Source of the DNA: Costus lasius
Lineage: Eukaryota > Streptophyta > Magnoliopsida > Zingiberales > Costaceae
NCBI GenBank assembly: GCA_027563935.2
Contig: CM050454.1
Span: forward strand, 48,140,596 to 48,204,595
Reading direction: 5' to 3'
Length of the DNA stretch: 64,000 nt
Part shown: piece by piece, positions 19,611 to 31,180 of the stretch
Layout of the letters: each line of letters begins with the position of its first letter
Numbering within the stretch: position 1 is the first letter of the stretch
Notes under the pieces: model-generated
The model's database searches: none
What the model was told of the DNA's origin: nothing
The model's input: only the letters and a program-made list of their open reading frames with translations
Translations under genes and position numbers: made by a program

Positions 19611-21541
19611 TGTTGGTGTGTATGCCCTAATACCTAGTATTGGTCCATCTTTTGTACTAGTTGACATAGATATATATAAATATCTTGCTGCCATTGTCAT
19701 TATCAATGTTTGTCAAAATCTGCAATTATGTACTTACATGATAATACCCCTGGAGACAAATCGGATCTGTGCTCAAATGGTTGTCCCCAGTCGATGTACC
19801 TGAGTGGATATGAGACAGCTCTGGTACATGTGAGACTGGTATATGGGATGGTTAGGCACGAGGTGCTAACCCAGACATATGGGTATATCAGTGGTGGATA
19901 TACTGGATCGACCCACTGTGAGGCTATGACTTGGGGTCATGAGTTATCCTGACAAGTGACAAGAGATGCATTGATCCATTGACTTGAGGTCATTGACCGT
20001 TCTATATGATTAGGGACATGCTTTGATACAACCTAACACCTCGCCGTAGTTGGGAGGTAATAACGGTTGTCATTGAGCATGCCACGACCCATATGAGAAG
20101 GTTAATGGATAGACAGAGGATTTGCCCCTTCCTGAGGGAAGCTTGATATCCATGGAGCTCCTCTATGGTTCTATGATTGAAAGTGTATGGTCATACCTAG
20201 GTGAGACTTGATTTAGTCATGACCATGTCATTGGGTGAAAACAAGTGATGACACACTTGTCCAATCGGATATCAGTTTGGCAAAGGGACAATAGTGCATC
20301 TGTACCTAGTTGCGATGATGGGGATGTCGATGTCGATATCCATTCTGAAGACTTGGGTAGCAGCGATGCACTGCTAGGTGCCACTCACTGCTTGTGGTGG
20401 CCTAAGGTCAGCACTTCCAATGTCAGAAGAACCTATAGGGTCTCACACCTTGATACTCGAGTTCTCGTATTGATCGGGAAGCCTTTTGATTGAGTTATTG
20501 GATAACTCGGGTATATTAGGGAGATTTCATCAATGCCAATGGGCCTGATGAGATGGAAGAATGTTATTGGAGCCAAACTTCATTTTTGGCAGGTGGACTC
20601 GAAATTGACCATGGTTGGTCACATTTGGATTAGGGTTGCATTGGATTGGATCCAATAGCTTAATCAACCCACGTAATGAAGATTGGGCTAGCTCATTACC
20701 CAATGAGGCCCAATAACAAGTTGTCATGAAGTGATAATGGCCTAAAAGGGTATAATGGAGAGAAATCATCCCCATTGGGGACTAAGGGTTACAATGGGGA
20801 GAAATAGGCGCCTATTGCTTCATTAGGAAGTAATTGGCGCCTCCCCCTTGTTCCTTGGATGGAAAGCATGCCTCTATGGCAGTGCTTGGGGCCCCAAAGG
20901 CATAATGGACTTGTTTGGAAAGTCTTGGGTGATTAGAAGATGTTTATGGTAAAGGTTTGGAGTCTTGCCATAACCCTAACCCTAATTGCCACCCCATAAA
21001 CCCTAGCTGACTTATCCTTCATGCATGTTGCGCCTAGCCATTCTATTGCTGCCCCATTGATAATATAAACAACATCATATGCGAGAGCAGAGAGAATGTT
21101 GTTGGCGTGATCATCTATGGGTGCAAGAGTTTCATCCAAAGGCAAGAGAAAAATTGTTGGCGCATCTCTTCCTCCAAAGCCGCAAACAACCATCATCCTT
21201 CCCTCTTTGCGTAAGGAACACTTGGACTTGGTGGCATCTCCCTCTTCCTTCTCTTCCATTGGTGCAACTTCTCTTGAAGGTGGCGAAGGCATGAAGAAGG
21301 TAACCTAAGGCTTGGATCTTCTTCCTGAGGCTAGCACTGGGCAAGGAAGAAGAGAGCTCGAGGCATCCGTATGTGTGAGACTGTAGAGGGCGCACGCTTG
21401 GACGCCTATATCATCGTGTTGACCCCCTCACAAGACGATCTTCACTGGGTTTTTGGAACCGGCCTGTTTCGGGGATATTCTTCCGCTGTTCAAATGTAAT
21501 CTCTGTGTGAAATTGTAAAATATCCCCAGGGTTTCCCAACA
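19611..21541 (+). mobile_element. Solo LTR S1, copia-related family, with target duplication
   Basis: This 1931-bp LTR begins TGTTGGTGTGTATGCCC and ends GGGTTTCCCAACA. Exact 5-bp duplications aatcc flank it (19606-19610 and 21542-21546). It shares landmarks with the copia-1 LTR: start tgttgg...tatgccc, a gtatggtcatac block (20184-20195) and the agtgatgtgttgctaggt/actcactg-like block near 20360-20395. It is therefore a distant relative of those copia LTRs. No internal sequence is present. Reverse-oriented sequence of the same family follows immediately on its right. Confidence 0.85.
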
Positions 21542-22056
21542 AATCCTTGAAACAGACCGGTCCCAAATACCCAATAGATCGATGCTTGCGAGGGGGTCAA
21601 CACGATGAGAGGAGCGAGTACCTAAAAGCAAGAAGGAGCGATGCCAATGTAGGCACCCAAGCGTGCGCCCTCTGTAGTCTCACACACAATGGATCCTCGT
21701 GCTCTATTCTTCCATGCCCAGTGCTAGCCTTGGGAAGAAGATCTAAGCCTTTGAGAGCCTTTCTAGTCGACTTGTGCCACCCTTAAGATGAGATGCGCCA
21801 AGGAGAGAGGTAGATGGTGAATGCCGCCAAGCCCTAGCCCCTCTTGCGCCAAGAGGAGATAGAGAAGAAGTCTTGCGGCTCTAAGGAAGATGATGCCGCC
21901 AAGCTTCTCCAACAATTGTGCCAAGAGGAGGAAAGGAGAAGAAGGCTTTGTTGATTGCTCATGGCCACACTTGCCTTGCTCTCGCATTTGTTATGACATA
22001 TATCAGCAAGGGGGCATCAAGAGAAGTATATGGGTGCAAATCACAAAGAGGCATGC
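21542..22056 (-). mobile_element. S2 LTR fragment, part 1 (reverse orientation)
   Basis: This matches the reverse complement of the 3' part of S1. Examples are ttgaaacagaccgg against ccggcctgtttc, gagggggtcaacacgatga against tcatcgtgttgaccccctc, and gcgtgcgccctct with gtctcacaca. The outermost ~75 bp of the LTR end are absent or unrecognisable. It stops at gaggcatgc (22048-22056), corresponding to S1 about 20866, where a deletion junction joins copia-1. Similarity is strongest in the first 250 bp. Confidence 0.7.
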
Positions 22057-22061
22057 AGCTA

Positions 22062-23770
22062 GCCCTTAAGGCTAATGTTTGAGGCCTTGGGATTGTATAA
22101 GTATCATGTAATAAACTCTTATGTTTATAAAGGCATGGTTATTATTCAGGTTGTTACCTTGTCTGCAATAATAAGTGTACTACTGAATAATGTCTCAAAG
22201 CTGTTCAGCTAGGCTGACAGGCTCTATGTCCTTAGTCGAGATATCTTGGTGAACATGAGACAGCCTTGATATGATTGAGACTAATATGTATGCTAATCTT
22301 ATAGGATGCTTCGAGCATGGAATAAGATGTAGAATCATGGGTACATTGGATGTACTGGACAGACCCTTCTAGGATATTCAATTGTTTGTCACAATGTGAA
22401 TAATCCTTGATAGCAGCAAGTGGCACATGTCCTTCGACTTGAGATCACTTGTGTTTCTAAATGATGATTGTCATTGTTTTGAGGTAGTTCAATATCATTT
22501 GAAACATAATGATTATAGACTATCTTGGATGATGAGCTTGAGTCAGGTTAGGACACTAGTGATAGATAAAGGATTGCCGTCTCCTTGTTCAAGGAGTGTG
22601 ATGTTCTAAAGGGCCCCCCTGTATGAGATGATTGAGATAGTGTATGGCCATACCCAGATGACTATGATCATCTGATCTAATCATGCTCATCATATTGGAG
22701 TTACAGGCTTGACATGCTTGTCCGATAAGAACATCCAGTGGCAAAGGAAACATGCATGCCTCGTGAGTTTGATTCACACTTATGCTGTGGTTTGGGTGTA
22801 GTCTTGGAAGACTCTTTCCTTTATATCGGGAGACAGTGATGTGTTGCTAGATACCCCTCACTGATCGTGATAACGTAAGTTATCGTTACCGACATTTAAA
22901 GGAAACCCTCAGGGTCGCACAATTTGATGATATGGCTTACTTGAGTCAGATCGTGTGGACTGAATTGTTTCGGTTCAGTTTAAAGGAGTTTAAACTCTGA
23001 TTGTAAGTGAGATCCAGTCTGATCATGTTTGATTGATTAGGGCTTGAGATCGGTAAGCTTCGATCAAGAGTATTGATGCAAGATCGGTGAGATCAAGAGC
23101 ATCATGAGATGAACGGTTAGATTGGAAACCTTAGGGTTTGGTTGATCTAGACCGATTGGCTTGGTTTGGTCTTTGAACCAAATTGGTTTGGACCAATTTG
23201 GATTGAACCGGTTCACATGGGTGAACCCATGGTTCGATCCATAAAGCGTTTTTGGGCGGTTTGCTAGAAGTGAGAACGCATGGCTTAATGGATTTTCCAT
23301 TTTTGGAAAGTCATTGAGCGCATGTCTCCTTGAAACGCCAAAACGGCTTGAAGGCTCATTGAACTCTTGTCTCCTTGCTCTTGCTCGACGCGACTTGAGA
23401 GAATTTGGGTGTGGACGACAAGAGAAGGACCGGCCAACCAAAGGAAGTGATCATCTCTTCTCTTTACTCGATCAAGGACAACTCTTGGAACCTTGCTAGC
23501 ACAAGGAGCACCAAGGAAGTGAGCGCATCCTCATCTTGTGTGCGCATCTTGTGGAGGAGACCCCTATTCGATCTCTTCTTCCAAGCCGACCTCCAACTCT
23601 ATGGCTATGGTATAAATCTAACTCATTCAAGTTGATCATATGCTCATGCTAAAATCGTTGAAAACACATGCTTCCGCTTGCAAAGTTATGCGCCACCCCC
23701 CTTAGTGTTTTCGCCCCCCTCTTGAAAGGGGTTTCACATGCTTGCGCTCCCCCTTGAAGGGGACCCTACA
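22062..23770 (+). repeat. copia-1 5' LTR (11 bp truncated)
   Basis: It corresponds to 29472-31180. It contains GTATGGCCATAC (22642-22653), the hairpin GATAACGTAAGTTATC (22869-22884) and two stem-loops at its end (cccccctcttgaaagggg and cccccttgaagggg), finishing ggaccctaca. The first 11 bases of the LTR are replaced by catgcagcta-like filler/host sequence. Confidence 0.9.
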
Positions 23771-23772
23771 AT

Positions 23773-23784
23773 TGGTATCAGAGC
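23773..23784 (+). other. Primer binding site, initiator Met tRNA
   Basis: TGGTATCAGAGC lies two bases after the 5' LTR end ccctaca. It is complementary to the 3' end of plant initiator methionine tRNA. Confidence 0.92.
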
Positions 23785-25555
23785 TATGTTGAAGCATGTT
23801 AATATGATTGCTTGATATTTCCGTGATCCATGTTTGCGCATCTTCATGTATGCTTAGATCTTGTTCACATGCGAAAATTGACATGCTATTTCTCCATGCG
23901 AAAGTAAGATGTTTACTTATCTAGGCGCATGTTGTTTGTTCATGATGTCGCATGTCTTGAGTTGGCGCTTAGTTTATGTTGTTTTATCAAACAAAACCCT
24001 AACTTGCGCGCCTATGACTAGATCTAAAGTGCCACCTACTATAAACCCTTAGATGGGTTGATGGGGCTGAAGTCACCTCTAGGTTAGATCAAACTAGTCT
24101 GATCAGACCATCTGACAGCCTAGATGGATCGACCAGATGGCACCTGTGCACAAGCACGAGGTGGCCATAGGTCGATTGCATCTTAGGCGTGTAGCGAGGT
24201 CTGGTTGAGACAACCAATGAACACTCTTGAGTTAGGCCCGGGGTCACACCCGCTTGCCAGAACTCTTGTTGGTTGTTCAGCCCTTAGCGCATGCATGGTT
24301 GACCATTAGGTCAACTCGGGTCAGTTAGGACTCGGTGCATGCAAGGGCACAGGATCTAACTAGATGAATGAGTGGATCCCTATCAATGTACCATTGTAAG
24401 GTTGTAGGGCACATAAGGAAGTTAAAATTGATGCCTATGGGGTTTTCAAAATTTAATTTCTTGATTGGATCACATGATGATTGAGACCATGTGCTTGTTT
24501 ATTTATTCTTATGTGGGTTGCCCTATTGTGTGCTGTGCTGGGGCCTGCGTGCCTGGTTAATTATAAGTTAATATTATTGTGATCTGCGAATCACATTTTT
24601 TATTAATCTATTGTATAATTGACCTGCGAGTCAAAGCTTGTCTAGATAGATCAAAATGTTTTTGATTAGACAAGGGCATAAAAGCACACATCCAAGAGGG
24701 GCATTCAGCTGGTGGCGCACCTGAGGTGCTCTTGGCGCTAGGGCCCTGGGTTGGACCAGATGAGATGCAAAAGAGCTCAAGTGAAGACTTAAGTAAAATT
24801 AAGGTCTTACTAGGATTCATGGGCTTTTACCACATAAGATCATGCTTTCTATTTATTGCTTATATAATTAGAATTGCATGTGTTTATCTTCTGCTATCAC
24901 CATAGGACTTGCATGATAGTGAAGAAGATAAAAGACCGTTAAAATCCAACGCTAATATATCAAGCACGTAATGCCTTCTGGCGCGAAACCTCACTGTTCT
25001 GACTATCGTTGGAGCCGTGTTGAACCCACTCAGTGGGCACGTCCATCTATCTTCAGACAGTGCGGGATTACACCTGCGTGTTACAGAGTAGGGATTTATC
25101 CCTTCTCGTTGCTCAGCATAGCACGTGGTGGTCCAGGGAGTAGGTCAGGTCAGCTTGACCATGTAGACTACATATGTGGCGCATATGATAGTGCATGGAG
25201 GCAGCCATCTGTGGGGTCAGAGACTGTGTTGTACCAACTCAGTTGGCACAGTCTGCTGGATTGCCCAGATGAAGGGGAATCGCACGGGTTGGCGATTGGC
25301 TGGGACAGCCTACCAGAAATTAATGCTTGTCATCTCTGTGCATCTTATCTCGCCTGAGCGGGACGCAGAGACCAAGTATGAAATCTGGATCCCATCTCAC
25401 TAAAAGAGTGTTACTCTTTCGGACTGTTTTCTGGATTTTTCAGTCAGACAAAATAGTGAGAAAAAGAATCTTTCTTAAAGTCCTGGATTGATTCTGAACA
25501 TTGATACTGACCTTGCTGTTCTTGCTTGTTGTAGATTCCTGCAGCAACGAACACC
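23785..25555 (+). other. copia-1 untranslated leader
   Basis: This is about 1.77 kb between PBS and the gag-pol start with no recognisable domain. The part 24960-25400 is closely conserved in copia-2 and copia-3. A small frame there (about 25185-25403) is shared with copia-3, but the differences mostly change amino acids and it is broken in copia-2. I therefore do not call it a gene. An ~80-bp tRNA-like segment present in the other two leaders is absent here (expected near 24690). Confidence 0.7.
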
Positions 25556-28500
25556 ATGAGCTTCAATGTGCGATCCCTACTGGAAAGGGAGAAGTTTGCT
25601 GGGCCGAACTTCTCTGACTGGTTCGGACACCTTAAGATCGTTCTTAAGGCAGAGAGGAAACTGTATGTCCTCGAGACGGCGATACCGCCGTAGCCCGCTG
25701 CGAACGCCGCAAGGGCGGTTCGTGATGCCTATGAAAAGCACGTCAATGATAGCATTGATGTCGCTTGCCTGATGCTAGCGTCTATGACGCCACCGCTGCA
25801 GCGTCAGCATGAGGATATGTCGGCTATAGAGATTATAGCGAACCTCAAGATGCTGTTTGCTGCACAGGCGAGGACAGAACGCTATAATCTGACGAAGCTC
25901 TTCTTTCAGAGCAAACTGGCTGAAGGGAGCCCAGTGGGAGCTCACGTGCTCAAGATGATTGGGCACAAGGAGGCTCTGGAGAAACTGGGGCATACCGTCA
26001 ACCAGGAGCTTGCTGTAGATATTATTCTGCAGTCTCTTCCGCCTTCTTTCGATGCGTTCATCATTAACTTTAATATGAACAAAATCGATTGTACGCCGGC
26101 AGAGCTGCTGAATATGCTCTTGACTACTGAGGAAACTCTGAAGGGCAAGCCTTCAACCTCTGTCTTAATGGTTCCTTTTAGGAACAAGAAGAAGGGGAAG
26201 AAGGGCAAGGCCCCTGTCAAGAACTACAGTAAGGCTCTGAAACAGAAGGTCAAGCGGTCCAAGGACAACAGGTGTTTCCACTGTGGCCAGCTGGGTCACT
26301 GGAAAAAGGACTGTAAAGCGCTCCAAGGAGATAAGAGAGGAAGCATCGCTTCTGGCTCAGGTATATACGTGACGGAAGTCATGGTTTCATCTTCTTCTAT
26401 TTCATGGGTGTTGGACACTGCATGTGGAGTTCACATTTGTTCAAATGTACAGGAACTCAAGAGAAGAAGGCAGGTGGGACAGCATGAGGTAGACCTACGC
26501 GTTGGAAACGGGGCACGGGTTGCTGCTGTTGCTGTAGGAGACTATTTCATTTCTTTACCATCTGGCATTGTATTGGAATTAAACAATTGTTATTTTGTAC
26601 CGAGTATTACCAAGAATATTATCTCTATTCCTGCTCTTGTCAGGAAAGGATTTGCCTTTGAATGCAATATTTCAAAGTGTGTTTTATCTGTAGATAATAT
26701 TGTGTATGCAACTGGTTCAATTAACAATGGGTTATACATGTTGGACATGGAAAATTCTATACAAAACATTGATAATAAGAAAGCCAAGTATGCTGATGAC
26801 AGCACCTTGCTATGGCATAGTCGTTTAGGCCATATAAACGAGAAACGCATTAAGCGGTTGCATGATCATGGACTGCTGGGATCTTTCTCCTACGAGGAGT
26901 TTGATACATGCAAAGCTTGTTTGATGGGTAAAATGACGAAGTCTCCTTTTCCTAACAAAGGTCAAAGGGCTTCAGGTTTACTTGACCTCATACACAGTGA
27001 TGTGTGTGGGCCATTTAGTAAACATGCCAGAGGTGGCTATCAGTACTTCATTACCTTTACTGATGATTTCAGTAGGTATGGATATGTCTATCTAATGAGA
27101 CATAAAAGTGAATCTTTTGACAAGTTCAAAGAGTTCAAAAATGAAGTACAAAATCAGTTAGGCCGAAATATCAAGGCACTTCGTTCTGATCGAGGTGGAG
27201 AATACCTAAGTCGAGAATTTACTGACTATCTGAAAGAGTGTGGGATTATCTCACAGCTCACTCCGCCAGGAACACCGCAACGGAATGGTGTGTCCGAGAG
27301 GAGAAATAGAACGTTACTTGACATGGTTCGTTCTATGATGAGTCAGGCTACTCTTCCATACTCCTTTTGGGGTTTTGCACTGGAAACAGCTGCAAAGGTA
27401 CTAAACCGAGTGCCATCCAAGGCAGTTTCAAAGACGCCATATGAGTTATGGTGTGGGAAACAGCCTAGCTTGACATTTATCAGGATCTGGGGTTGCGAGG
27501 CTTATGTCAAAAAGCTCGCCTTTGGGAAACTGGAGAGCAGATCTGAGAAATGCATCTTTGTCGGTTACCCTAAGGAAACTAAGGGTTATTATTTCTACGA
27601 TCCCAAAGAGAACAAGGTTTTTGTTGCTCGGACGGCCATATTTCTTGAGAAGGAATTTCTTCTGCAAGAGGCCAGTGGGAGAGAAATAAAGCTGGATGAG
27701 AATCCAGAGGGAGGACAAAGTAGTCAAGTGCAGTTGGATGAGCCAGAGCCAGTGGATCAGGTTATTGAACAACCTGAGGCTCAGATAACACGGGAACCGC
27801 GAAGATCGGGTAGGATCCGTCGACAGCCTGAGCGCTATGACGGAGTCTACATCATTGATAATGATGAACCCCTCACTTATGCGGATGCGGTCAGTGGACC
27901 GGAGTCAGCTAGATGGCTTGATGCTATGCGAGCCGAGATGGACTCCATGTCAGATAACCAAGTCTGGGATTTGGTTGATCCGCCTCCGGGAGTAATCCCT
28001 ATAGGCTGTAAATGGATCTTCAAGAAGAAGATTGACATGGATGGTAACGTGGTTACCTATAAAGGCAGGCTAGTTGCGAAAGGTTTCAAACAAATCTACG
28101 GGATAGATTATGATGAAACTTTCTCTCCTGTAGCCATGTTTAAGTCTATTCGGATTCTTTTCGCTATAGCTGCATATTATGATTATGAGATCTGGCAGAT
28201 GGATGTGAAGACAGCTTTCCTTAATGGAAATCTGGATGAGGATGTGTATATGACACAACCTGAGGGTTTCACTAATCCAGCAGATCGTCATAAAATATGC
28301 AAGTTAAAGAAATCCATTTATGGACTTAAACAAGCATCTAGAAGCTGGAACATTCGTTTTGATGAATCAATCTCTGAGTTTGGTTTCATCAAGAACGAGG
28401 ATGACCCGTGTGTATATAAGAGGTTTAGTGGGAACGTAATTACATTCCTAATCCTCTACGTCGATGATATCTTAATCATTGGAAACGATATTCCTGAACT

Positions 28501-29440
28501 GCATGCGGTTAAAGCATGGTTAGGAAAATGTTTCCAGATGAAAGATCTAGGAGAAGCAGCCTATGTGTTAGGTGTGAAGATCTACCGGGATAGATCTAAG
28601 AGGCTTCTCGGGCTGTGCCAAAGTACTTACATCGATAAAGTCCTGGAGAGATTCCATTTAGAGAAGTCTAAACGTGGATATCTTCCAGTCAGACATGGTC
28701 TGAATCTTTCGAAGAGTCAGTGTCCACAAACACAGACTGAGAAAGATGAAATGGACAATACGCCTTATGCTTCGGCTATTGGGTCCATTATGTATGCGAT
28801 GTTATGTACTCGCCCAGACGTCGCTTACGGGTTAAGCGTGACCAGTCGATTCCAAAGTAATCCAGGACAGGCGCACTGGATTGCAGTCAAGAACATTATA
28901 AAATATCTGCGGAGGACCAAAGATATGTTCTTGATATATGGTGGTCAGGAAGAACTCAGTATAGAGGGATATACTGACGCTTCGTTCCAGTCAGACCAGG
29001 ATGATTTCCGATCGCAATCAGGCTATGTCTTTAGCTTGAATGGTGGAGCAGTGGTGTGGAAGAGTTTCAAACAGTCAACTGTTGCTGATTCCACAACAGA
29101 AGCCGAGTATGTTGCAGCCTCGGAAGCATCCAAGGAGGCAGTGTGGATTCGTAAGTTCGTGAGAGAACTTGGTGTTGTTCCTTCGAGTGCAGATCCTTAG
29201 GTTATCTTCTGTGATAACACTGGAGCAATCGCACAAGCAAAGGAACCACGGTCGCACCAGAAGTCCAAGCACATACAGAGACGGTTTCACTTGATCCGGG
29301 AGATCATTGATCGAGGCGAGATCAAAATATGCAAGGTTCATACAGACGACAATCTGGCTGACCCGCTTACCAAGCCTCTGGCGCAGCAGAAGCATGAGAA
29401 GCACTGTAATAACATGGGTTTGAGGTTTCTCAACCATTAG
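25556..29440 (+). pseudogene. copia-1 gag-pol polyprotein with two nonsense codons
   Basis: The frame is 1295 codons including the natural stop, with no frameshift. The start is atg 25556 (MSFNVRSLLEREKFAG). Gag resembles UBN2-type copia Gag, with a CCHC zinc knuckle CFHCGQLGHWKKDC at residues 240-253. Protease carries WVLDTACG (Asp 287). Integrase has an HHCC arm from His 421, catalytic Asp 482 (HSDVCGPF), RSDRGGEYL and NGVSERRNRTLLDM. RT has YVDD at about 968. RNase H ends with a DNLADPLTKPLA-type motif. Nonsense codons lie at tag 25691-25693 (codon 46, Gln in copia-3) and tag 29198-29200 (Leu in copia-2 and copia-3). All other catalytic residues look intact. It replicates via reverse transcription in virus-like particles when functional; this copy could be mobilised only in trans. 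Confidence 0.92.
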
Positions 29441-29443
29441 ATT

Positions 29444-29460
29444 AAGTGCAAGTGGGAGAT
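29444..29460 (+). other. copia-1 polypurine tract
   Basis: aagtgcaagtgggagat directly precedes the 3' LTR start TGTTGGAG. The same tract precedes the 3' LTRs of copia-2 and copia-3. Confidence 0.85.
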
Positions 29461-31180
29461 TGTTGGAGTATGCCCTTAAGGCTAATGTTTGAGGCCTTGG
29501 GATTGTATAAGTATCATGTAATAAACTCTTATGTTTATAAAGGCATGGTTATTATTCAGGTTGTTACCTTGTCTGCAATAATAAGTGTACTACTGAATAA
29601 TGTCTCAAAGCTGTTCAGCTAGGCTGACAGGCTCTATGTCCTTAGTCGAGATATCTTGGTGAACATGAGACAGCCTTGATATGATTGAGACTAATATGTG
29701 TGCTAATCTTATAGGATGCTTCGAGCATGGAATAAGATGTAGAATCATGGGTACATTGGATGTACTGGACAGACCCTTCTAGGATATTCAATTGTTTGTC
29801 ACAATGTGAATAATCCTTGATAGCAGCAAGTGGCACATGTCCTTCGACTTGAGATCACTTGTGTTTCTAAATGATGATTGTCATTGTTTTGAGGTAGTTC
29901 AATATCATTTGAAACATAATGATTATAGACTATCTTGGATGATGAGCTTGAGTCAGGTTAGGACACTAGTGATAGATAAAGGATTGCCGTCTCCTTGTTC
30001 AAGGAGTGTGATGTTCTAAAGGGCCCCCCTGTATGAGATGATTGAGATAGTGTATGGCCATACCCAGATGACTATGATCATCTGATCTAATCATGCTCAT
30101 CATATTGGAGTTACAGGCTTGACATGCTTGTCCGATAAGAACATCCAGTGGCAAAGGAAACATGCATGCCTCGTGAGTATGATTCACACTTATGCTGTGG
30201 TTTGGGTGTAGTCTTGGAAGACTCTTTCCTTTATATCGGGAGACAGTGATGTGTTGCTAGATACCCCTCACTGATCGTGATAACGTAAGTTATCGTTACC
30301 GACATTTAAAGGAAACCCTCAGGGTCGCACAATTTGATGATATGGCTTACTTGAGTCAGATCGTGTGGACTGAATTGTTTCGGTTCAGTTTAAAGGAGTT
30401 TAAACTCTGATTGTAAGTGAGATCCAGTCTGATCATGTTTGATTGATTAGGGCTTGAGATCGGTAAGCTTCGATCAAGAGTATTGATGCAAGATCGGTGA
30501 GATCAAGAGCATCATGAGATGAACGGTTAGATTGGAAACCTTAGGGTTTGGTTGATCTAGACCGATTGGCTTGGTTTGGTCTTTGAACCAAATTGGTTTG
30601 GACCAATTTGGATTGAACCGGTTCACATGGGTGAACCCATGGTTCGATCCATAAAGCGTTTTTGGGCGGTTTGCTAGAAGTGAGAACGCATGGCTTAATG
30701 GATTTTCCATTTTTGGAAAGTCATTGAGCGCATGTCTCCTTGAAACGCCAAAACGGCTTGAAGGCTCATTGAACTCTTGTCTCCTTGCTCTTGCTCGACG
30801 CGACTTGAGAGAATTTGGGTGTGGACGACAAGAGAAGGACCGGCCAACCAAAGGAAGTGATCATCTCTTCTCTTTACTCGATCAAGGACAACTCTTGGAA
30901 CCTTGCTAGCACAAGGAGCACCAAGGAAGTGAGCGCATCCTCATCTTGTGTGCGCATCTTGTGGAGGAGACCCCTATTCGATCTCTTCTTCCAAGCCGAC
31001 CTCCAACTCTATGGCTATGGTATAAATCTAACTCATTCAAGTTGATCATATGCTCATGCTAAAATCGTTGAAAACACATGCTTCCGCTTGCAAAGTTATG
31101 CGCCACCCCCCTTAGTGTTTTCGCCCCCCTCTTGAAAGGGGTTTCACATGCTTGCGCTCCCCCTTGAAGGGGACCCTACA
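29461..31180 (+). repeat. copia-1 3' LTR
   Basis: This is a complete 1720-bp LTR starting TGTTGGAGTATGCCC and ending GGGGACCCTACA. It carries the same palindromic blocks as the 5' LTR (GTATGGCCATAC at 30052-30063). Its right edge joins gypsy LTR sequence at 31181. Confidence 0.93.

Larger units (their letters stand above)
22062..31180 (+). mobile_element. copia-1: near full-length Ty1/copia element
   Basis: The order is 5' LTR (22062-23770, first 11 bp lost), PBS, ~1.77-kb leader, single gag-pol frame (25556-29440), polypurine tract and 3' LTR (29461-31180). The LTRs align collinearly over 1709 bp with two differences that I could find (22290/29700 and near 22768/30178), so insertion is very recent. 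It lies in the left LTR of the gypsy element: gccaaagccc at 31181 continues sequence equal to 38888 onward. The expected left duplication gccaa is lost in the junction at 22056-22062. Clade looks TNT1-94-like (Tork/Angela area) by motif; I cannot fix it more closely. Confidence 0.9.

Noticed and set aside
22427..22609. A 60-residue frame in sense orientation shared by copia LTRs (also 11773-11955, 29837-30019, 58421-58603)
   Set aside because: The opposite strand in the same region is open too, it is truncated in copia-2, and it lies in U3-type DNA. Shared ancestry of the LTRs explains it.
25185..25403. Conserved upstream open frame in copia leader (also 63037-63264)
   Set aside because: Most differences between copia-1 and copia-3 change amino acids, and copia-2 has indels and a stop in it, so there is no sign of protein-level selection.
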